64,000 nucleotides of DNA from WJLG01 sp964602485 (lineage in GTDB: Bacteria; Patescibacteriota; Patescibacteriia; Patescibacteriales; WJLG01). Every line of letters begins with the position of its first letter. Position 1 is the stretch's first letter. The translations under genes were made by a program, and so were the position numbers. Shown piece by piece: positions 60,202 through 64,000 of this stretch. The notes beneath the pieces are model-generated. The model had not been told where the DNA came from. It did no database searches and saw only the letters and a program-made list of their open reading frames with translations. The stretch lies in NCBI GenBank assembly GCA_964602485.1, contig CAZRQU010000003.1:1-64000 (forward strand), in the 5' to 3' direction.

Positions 60202-62067
60202 ATGTCTCCTGTAAAAAGTCTTTTTTTGCTCTCCGAGGGAGGAAAGATCTTTTTCTTTTACGCTCTAAAAGAAAAAGGCCCTTCTTCCATAAAAAGGGCA
60301 GAAAGCTCGGACGGTTATGTTTTTAAGACGACCCGTGCGAAAGTTAATATAAAAAAAGGATCGCGCAAAGAAGATATGGAAAAATTTCGCGATCTGAAAA
60401 CGACCAAACAAGGAAAGAGTTATTTCATTACCTACAAAAAAAGAAGAAGAGGGCTAATGACCAGCTTCATAGCCTCTTCGCGCAATCTTTCCTCCTGGGT
60501 GGTCAAGGGGTCGATGAACGGCCTAAACGATCCTGGCGCCATAGTGCCAGATTTTTTTTACGACAAGGACAGGGTTATGTACATTGGCGGCAAAAGCATA
60601 AAGATAGCCTATTCCCGAAATATGCTGGACTGGCAACGCCGAGACCTCATACTAATGAAACCTAAAACCGGCAGATTCAATGCTGACAAATTGATACCGG
60701 CGCAAGCTTTCTGCAAAAAAGAAGGAGTGGTGCTTTTTTATTATGCTCTTGATAAGAACAAAAAAGTTTCGATCGGTGTTGCTTTGTTCGATAAAGATGA
60801 TCCGGAAAAATTACTTTGGCGAAATCCACGTCCGGTCTGGAAACAAAAAGGCCGGGATAAAATAACCCCTCTCGGATTAGCTGAAAAAAACGACCAACTG
60901 TTCTTTTATTATGAAGATAAGCAAGGACAGCTGATGTCAGTTTCCTTGCCTACTCTCTGGCATCCCGAAACCCAGCCAAAGCCTGAAAAAGAACAAATGG
61001 TGATCAAATCAGAGAAAAATCCCATTTTTGGCCCTGAAGAGAATAATCACTGGGAGAACTTCGCTGCTTTCAATCCAACCTCTTTTCAATATAACGGTAA
61101 AATATATCTTCTTTACAGAGCTTTGGGCAAGGATAATTTATCCAGGGTTGGATGCGCAGTAAGCACTGACGGCATCCACATAGAAGAAAGATATTCAGAA
61201 CCGATATACTCCCCAATGGCTGATTTTGAAGGAGGCAACGGCCATGTGAACAAAAATGAACCTCGTTCCGAACTGGTTTCCGGGGGAGGCTGGGGAGGCT
61301 GCGAAGACCCTAAAGTCACCCTTATCGACGATACCTTATATATGGTCTATGTCGCTTTCAACGGCTGGTCAGAGCCAAACATTGCCTTTACCTACATTCC
61401 TTTGAAAGAATTCTTACGTCGAAATTGGAAAGCTTGGAAATTTCCGGTCAAAATAACCTCTTCCGACATCAATACAAAAAATCCGAAAGCCATTAAGGAA
61501 AGCTTGGAAGACCGACCGGGACAAACCCACATCGGAGACAAGAACCCGGCCATTCTACCACAAAAGATAAATGGCAAATATATCATATTCCACCGTCTAT
61601 GGCCGAACATAGTTTACGATAAGGTCGACAAACTGGATTTCGACGGCAAGACATATTTAAGAGGAGACAATATAATTCCTATTAGAAAAGACCTATGGGA
61701 CGGAAAAAAGATAGGTATAAGCTGCGCACCCTTAAAGATAAAGGAAGGTTGGTTAGCTATCTATAATGCTGTTTCAGACGGTAAATACAAGATAGGAGCA
61801 ATGATCTTAGATAGCCAAGATCCTTCAAAGATACTTTATCGTTCCCCGCGCCCGATAATCGAACCTGTTAACGACTACGAGAATTATGGACATAAATTCG
61901 GAGTGGTCTTTGCCGGGGGTTCCATAATAAAAGACGGAAAATTGTTCATCTACTATGGTGGATCAGACAAATGCTCCTGCGTGGCTGTCGCCAAATTGGA
62001 CGATTTCATAAAAAGATTAAAGAAAGAATCAAAACCAAAAACCAATAAAGTTAAGCTAAAAACATAA
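60202..62067 (+). CDS. GH130-like protein with two beta-propeller units, first degenerate
   Basis: 621 aa from the ATG at 60202; a TTG nine codons earlier lies at the predicted transcription start and is less likely. Two five-bladed GH130-type propellers. Unit 1 (about 1-265) is divergent: the expected EDPR segment reads NDPGAIVPDFFYDKDRVMYIGGK. Unit 2 (about 275-605) is typical: NPIFGPEENNHWENFAAFNPTSF, LLYRALG, GGCEDPKVTLIDDTLYMVY, HRLWPNI, and the closing FIYYGGSDKCSCVA. GH130 enzymes are beta-mannoside phosphorylases or hydrolases. No signal peptide, so cytosolic. Unit 1 may be structural. Confidence 0.85.
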   Translation: MSPVKSLFLLSEGGKIFFFYALKEKGPSSIKRAESSDGYVFKTTRAKVNIKKGSRKEDMEKFRDLKTTKQGKSYFITYKKRRRGLMTSFIASSRNLSSWVVKGSMNGLNDPGAIVPDFFYDKDRVMYIGGKSIKIAYSRNMLDWQRRDLILMKPKTGRFNADKLIPAQAFCKKEGVVLFYYALDKNKKVSIGVALFDKDDPEKLLWRNPRPVWKQKGRDKITPLGLAEKNDQLFFYYEDKQGQLMSVSLPTLWHPETQPKPEKEQMVIKSEKNPIFGPEENNHWENFAAFNPTSFQYNGKIYLLYRALGKDNLSRVGCAVSTDGIHIEERYSEPIYSPMADFEGGNGHVNKNEPRSELVSGGGWGGCEDPKVTLIDDTLYMVYVAFNGWSEPNIAFTYIPLKEFLRRNWKAWKFPVKITSSDINTKNPKAIKESLEDRPGQTHIGDKNPAILPQKINGKYIIFHRLWPNIVYDKVDKLDFDGKTYLRGDNIIPIRKDLWDGKKIGISCAPLKIKEGWLAIYNAVSDGKYKIGAMILDSQDPSKILYRSPRPIIEPVNDYENYGHKFGVVFAGGSIIKDGKLFIYYGGSDKCSCVAVAKLDDFIKRLKKESKPKTNKVKLKT

Positions 62068-62080
62068 ATAATATATATCT

Positions 62081-64000
62081 ATGGCTATCAGCAAAAGATC
62101 GGGAGAAAATCCGATACTCCTCCCCAAGGCGCAGAATTATTGGGAAGCGGAAGCAACCTTCAATGGCTGTCCAATAAAAGAAGGTAAAAACATCCATCTT
62201 TTTTATCGAGCTTTGTCTGCTAAAAAACATCACGCCGGATTTCAAATGAATGTTTCCACCATCGGACATGCGGTAAGCTCTTACTTGGACAATTTCGAGG
62301 ATAGAAAAAGACTCATAGCCCCAACAGAAGACTGGGATCAATACGGCTGTGAGGATCCGCGAGTCACTAAAATAGGCGGTAAATATTATATATTCTACAC
62401 GGCTCTTTCCCGCTACCCTTTTGAGGCCAAAGGTATTCGGGTCGGACTAGGAATAACTCGCGACCTGAAAAAAATAGAAAAACACCAGATAACCACCTTC
62501 AACTCAAAAGCCATGGCCTTATTCCCGGAAAAGATCAAGGGTAAATATGCTGTCATACTAACCGCTGACACAGATAAACCGCCGGCCAAGATCGCTATTG
62601 CCACTTTCAAGAAAGAAAGTGATATGTGGTCAAAAAGATATTGGAATCAATTCTATTTACAAATAGAAAAACATAAGGTAGAGCTTAAACACCAAGAGGG
62701 CGATCACCTGGAAATAGGAGCCCCGCCGATAAGGGTCAAGGAAGGCTGGCTGCTTATTTATTCTCACATAAAAAGATATTTTGACCCGGGAGATAGGACC
62801 TTTGAGATCAGGGCGGCTCTCTTGGATGCCAAAGATCCAACCAAGGTCATAGGCCAAACTCGCCAAGCCTTATTGGTCCCAAAGGAATCATACGAACTTT
62901 ATGGCAAAGTTGATAATATAGTTTTCCCGTCAGGAGGATTCATTTCCGGCGATGAGCTCAATGTCTACTATGGCGCTGCTGATACTGTTTGTGCTTCAGC
63001 CAAATTCAAACTAAAAGAAGTGATCAAGGATATATTAGAAGAAGAAAAAGACAGGTCGATCCTCTTAAGATATAAGAAGAATCCGATAATCTCACCTAAA
63101 GAAGAAAACGATTGGGAGAATTTCGCTACCTATAATGCCGGTGCTATCTATTTGGGAGGTAAGTTCCACATCCTCTACCGAGGGCAGGCAAAGAGTGGAA
63201 GATCTGTACTGGGCTATGCTTCCAGTCGCAATGGCTTCACTATAGATGAACGCTTGTCTGAGCCGGTATATGTTCCTCGCGAAGATTTTGAAAAAAAGGA
63301 AGGTGATGGTTTTTCCGGCTGCGAAGATCCAAGAATGATGATCATCGGTGACAATATTTATATGTTCTATACCGCCTATGACGGAGTAAACCCCCCGAGT
63401 GTAGCCTTGACCAGTATTAAGAAGAAAGATTTTCTTGATAAAAAATGGAACTGGACCAAGCCGAAACTCTTATCCCCTTTAAGGCAATTCAACAAGAACG
63501 CTTGTGTCTTTCCTGAAAAGATAAAAGGTAAATACGTTATCCTCCATCGCATAGATAAAAGCATAGACTTTCATTACTCCAACGATCTTAAATTCAATAA
63601 ATGTGAACTCTATGAAGAGAACAACTGGCTTGTTCCCAGAAAAGGTAATTGGGATGATCTTAAAATTGGGATTGCCGGCCCGCCGGTAAAAACCAAATAT
63701 GGCTGGCTATTGATATATCATGGAGTTGAAAAAGATGACACTTCCTATCGCCTAGGAGCAGTGCTGTTGGACCTTAAAGACCCGGAAAGGATACTAGGAA
63801 GAACGGAAAGGCCGATCCTTGAACCGCATATGGAATATGAAAAGCAAGGCCAAGTAAATAATGTGATATTTTCTTGCGCCACCATACTTAAAGAAGATAC
63901 TGTGTATATATACTATGGCGGAGCAGACACTCATCTGGCCGTTGCCTCGGTAAAACTGGACAAATTGATACAAAAGATAAAAAGAGAATCAGAATACTAA
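62081..64000 (+). CDS. GH130-like protein with two intact propeller units
   Basis: 639 aa, complete, ending exactly at the window edge. Unit 1 (about 1-320): NPILLPKAQNYWEAEATFNG, FYRALS, GCEDPRVTKIGGKYYIFYTA, YYGAADTVCASA. Unit 2 (about 330-639): NPIISPKEENDWENFATYNAG, LYRGQAKSG, GCEDPRMMIIGDNIYMFYTA, HRIDKSI, YYGGADTHLAVA. Both have the GCEDPR segment and the Tyr-Tyr-Gly end of GH130. Thirteen bases after the previous GH130 gene, so an operon. Substrates probably beta-mannosides; phosphorylase versus hydrolase cannot be told here. Confidence 0.9.
   Translation: MAISKRSGENPILLPKAQNYWEAEATFNGCPIKEGKNIHLFYRALSAKKHHAGFQMNVSTIGHAVSSYLDNFEDRKRLIAPTEDWDQYGCEDPRVTKIGGKYYIFYTALSRYPFEAKGIRVGLGITRDLKKIEKHQITTFNSKAMALFPEKIKGKYAVILTADTDKPPAKIAIATFKKESDMWSKRYWNQFYLQIEKHKVELKHQEGDHLEIGAPPIRVKEGWLLIYSHIKRYFDPGDRTFEIRAALLDAKDPTKVIGQTRQALLVPKESYELYGKVDNIVFPSGGFISGDELNVYYGAADTVCASAKFKLKEVIKDILEEEKDRSILLRYKKNPIISPKEENDWENFATYNAGAIYLGGKFHILYRGQAKSGRSVLGYASSRNGFTIDERLSEPVYVPREDFEKKEGDGFSGCEDPRMMIIGDNIYMFYTAYDGVNPPSVALTSIKKKDFLDKKWNWTKPKLLSPLRQFNKNACVFPEKIKGKYVILHRIDKSIDFHYSNDLKFNKCELYEENNWLVPRKGNWDDLKIGIAGPPVKTKYGWLLIYHGVEKDDTSYRLGAVLLDLKDPERILGRTERPILEPHMEYEKQGQVNNVIFSCATILKEDTVYIYYGGADTHLAVASVKLDKLIQKIKRESEY

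Noticed and set aside
1..64000. tRNA or rRNA genes
   Set aside because: I looked in all gaps above 80 bases for T-loop and D-loop patterns and for rRNA landmarks and saw none; a covariance search would be the proper test.

Overview
The window looks like a draft contig from a Candidate Phyla Radiation bacterium (Patescibacteria, probably Parcubacteria-like). This is inferred from gene content and style: moderate-to-low GC, small information-processing proteins, several proteins shorter than their family norm (UvrB, UvrC, ThrRS), K/E-rich tails on two ribosomal proteins, and DKNYY, DUF5320 and C-terminal-repeat secreted proteins. No 16S or tRNA gene is present to fix the taxonomy. One 100-N assembly gap lies at 13280-13379.

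Layout. 0-6 kb: XerC/D-type recombinase, RNase HII, an orphan gene, then infB-rbfA-nrnA. 5.7-12.7 kb (minus strand): ftsH-membrane protein-trmD behind a structured leader, rpsA, and a membrane protein-acetyltransferase-queA operon. 12.7-13.5 kb: GC-rich palindromic and 23-bp tandem repeats around a GIY-YIG gene. 13.5-23.5 kb: ruvB, a UvrD-type helicase-nuclease, a secreted beta-helix protein, and convergent uvrC/uvrB. 23.5-32 kb: an orphan gene, a T-box leader with thrS, a histidine phosphatase, argS-glyS, a mini amino-acid-kinase-like gene, holA. 32-35 kb: uvrA. 35-39.4 kb (minus): a metal/Fe-S island (DUF5320, two NifX-like, ZIP, MinD-ferredoxin, CDF transporter with zinc ribbon, DUF134, thioredoxin). 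39.6-40.2 kb: a strongly promoted, terminated, hairpin-rich unit of unclear coding status. 40.2-43.7 kb: inositol monophosphatase, phosphoesterase, antiporter and amino-acid permease operon. 44-45.4 kb: two secreted orphan proteins sharing a C-terminal motif and homologous terminators. 45.5-51.5 kb: translin-family protein, tandem PilB-type ATPase, membrane protein, khpA, rpsP. 51.8-55.2 kb: MacB-like ABC exporter. 55-60 kb: orphan gene, rarA, folC, CorC-type protein. 60.2-64 kb: two tandem-domain GH130-like proteins.

How it works together. DNA repair is unusually well represented (uvrA, uvrB, uvrC, ruvB, rarA, helicase-nuclease, recombinase), as is translation (infB, rbfA, rpsA, rpsP, trmD, queA and three aminoacyl-tRNA synthetases). 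The metal island is a single co-directional block. Most core genes show no Shine-Dalgarno sequence, and uvrC and argS appear leaderless. In contrast, a set of unrecognised, mostly single-gene units carries clear Shine-Dalgarno sequences, mostly with near-consensus -35/-10 promoters and intrinsic terminators. This split is the most striking window-wide pattern.
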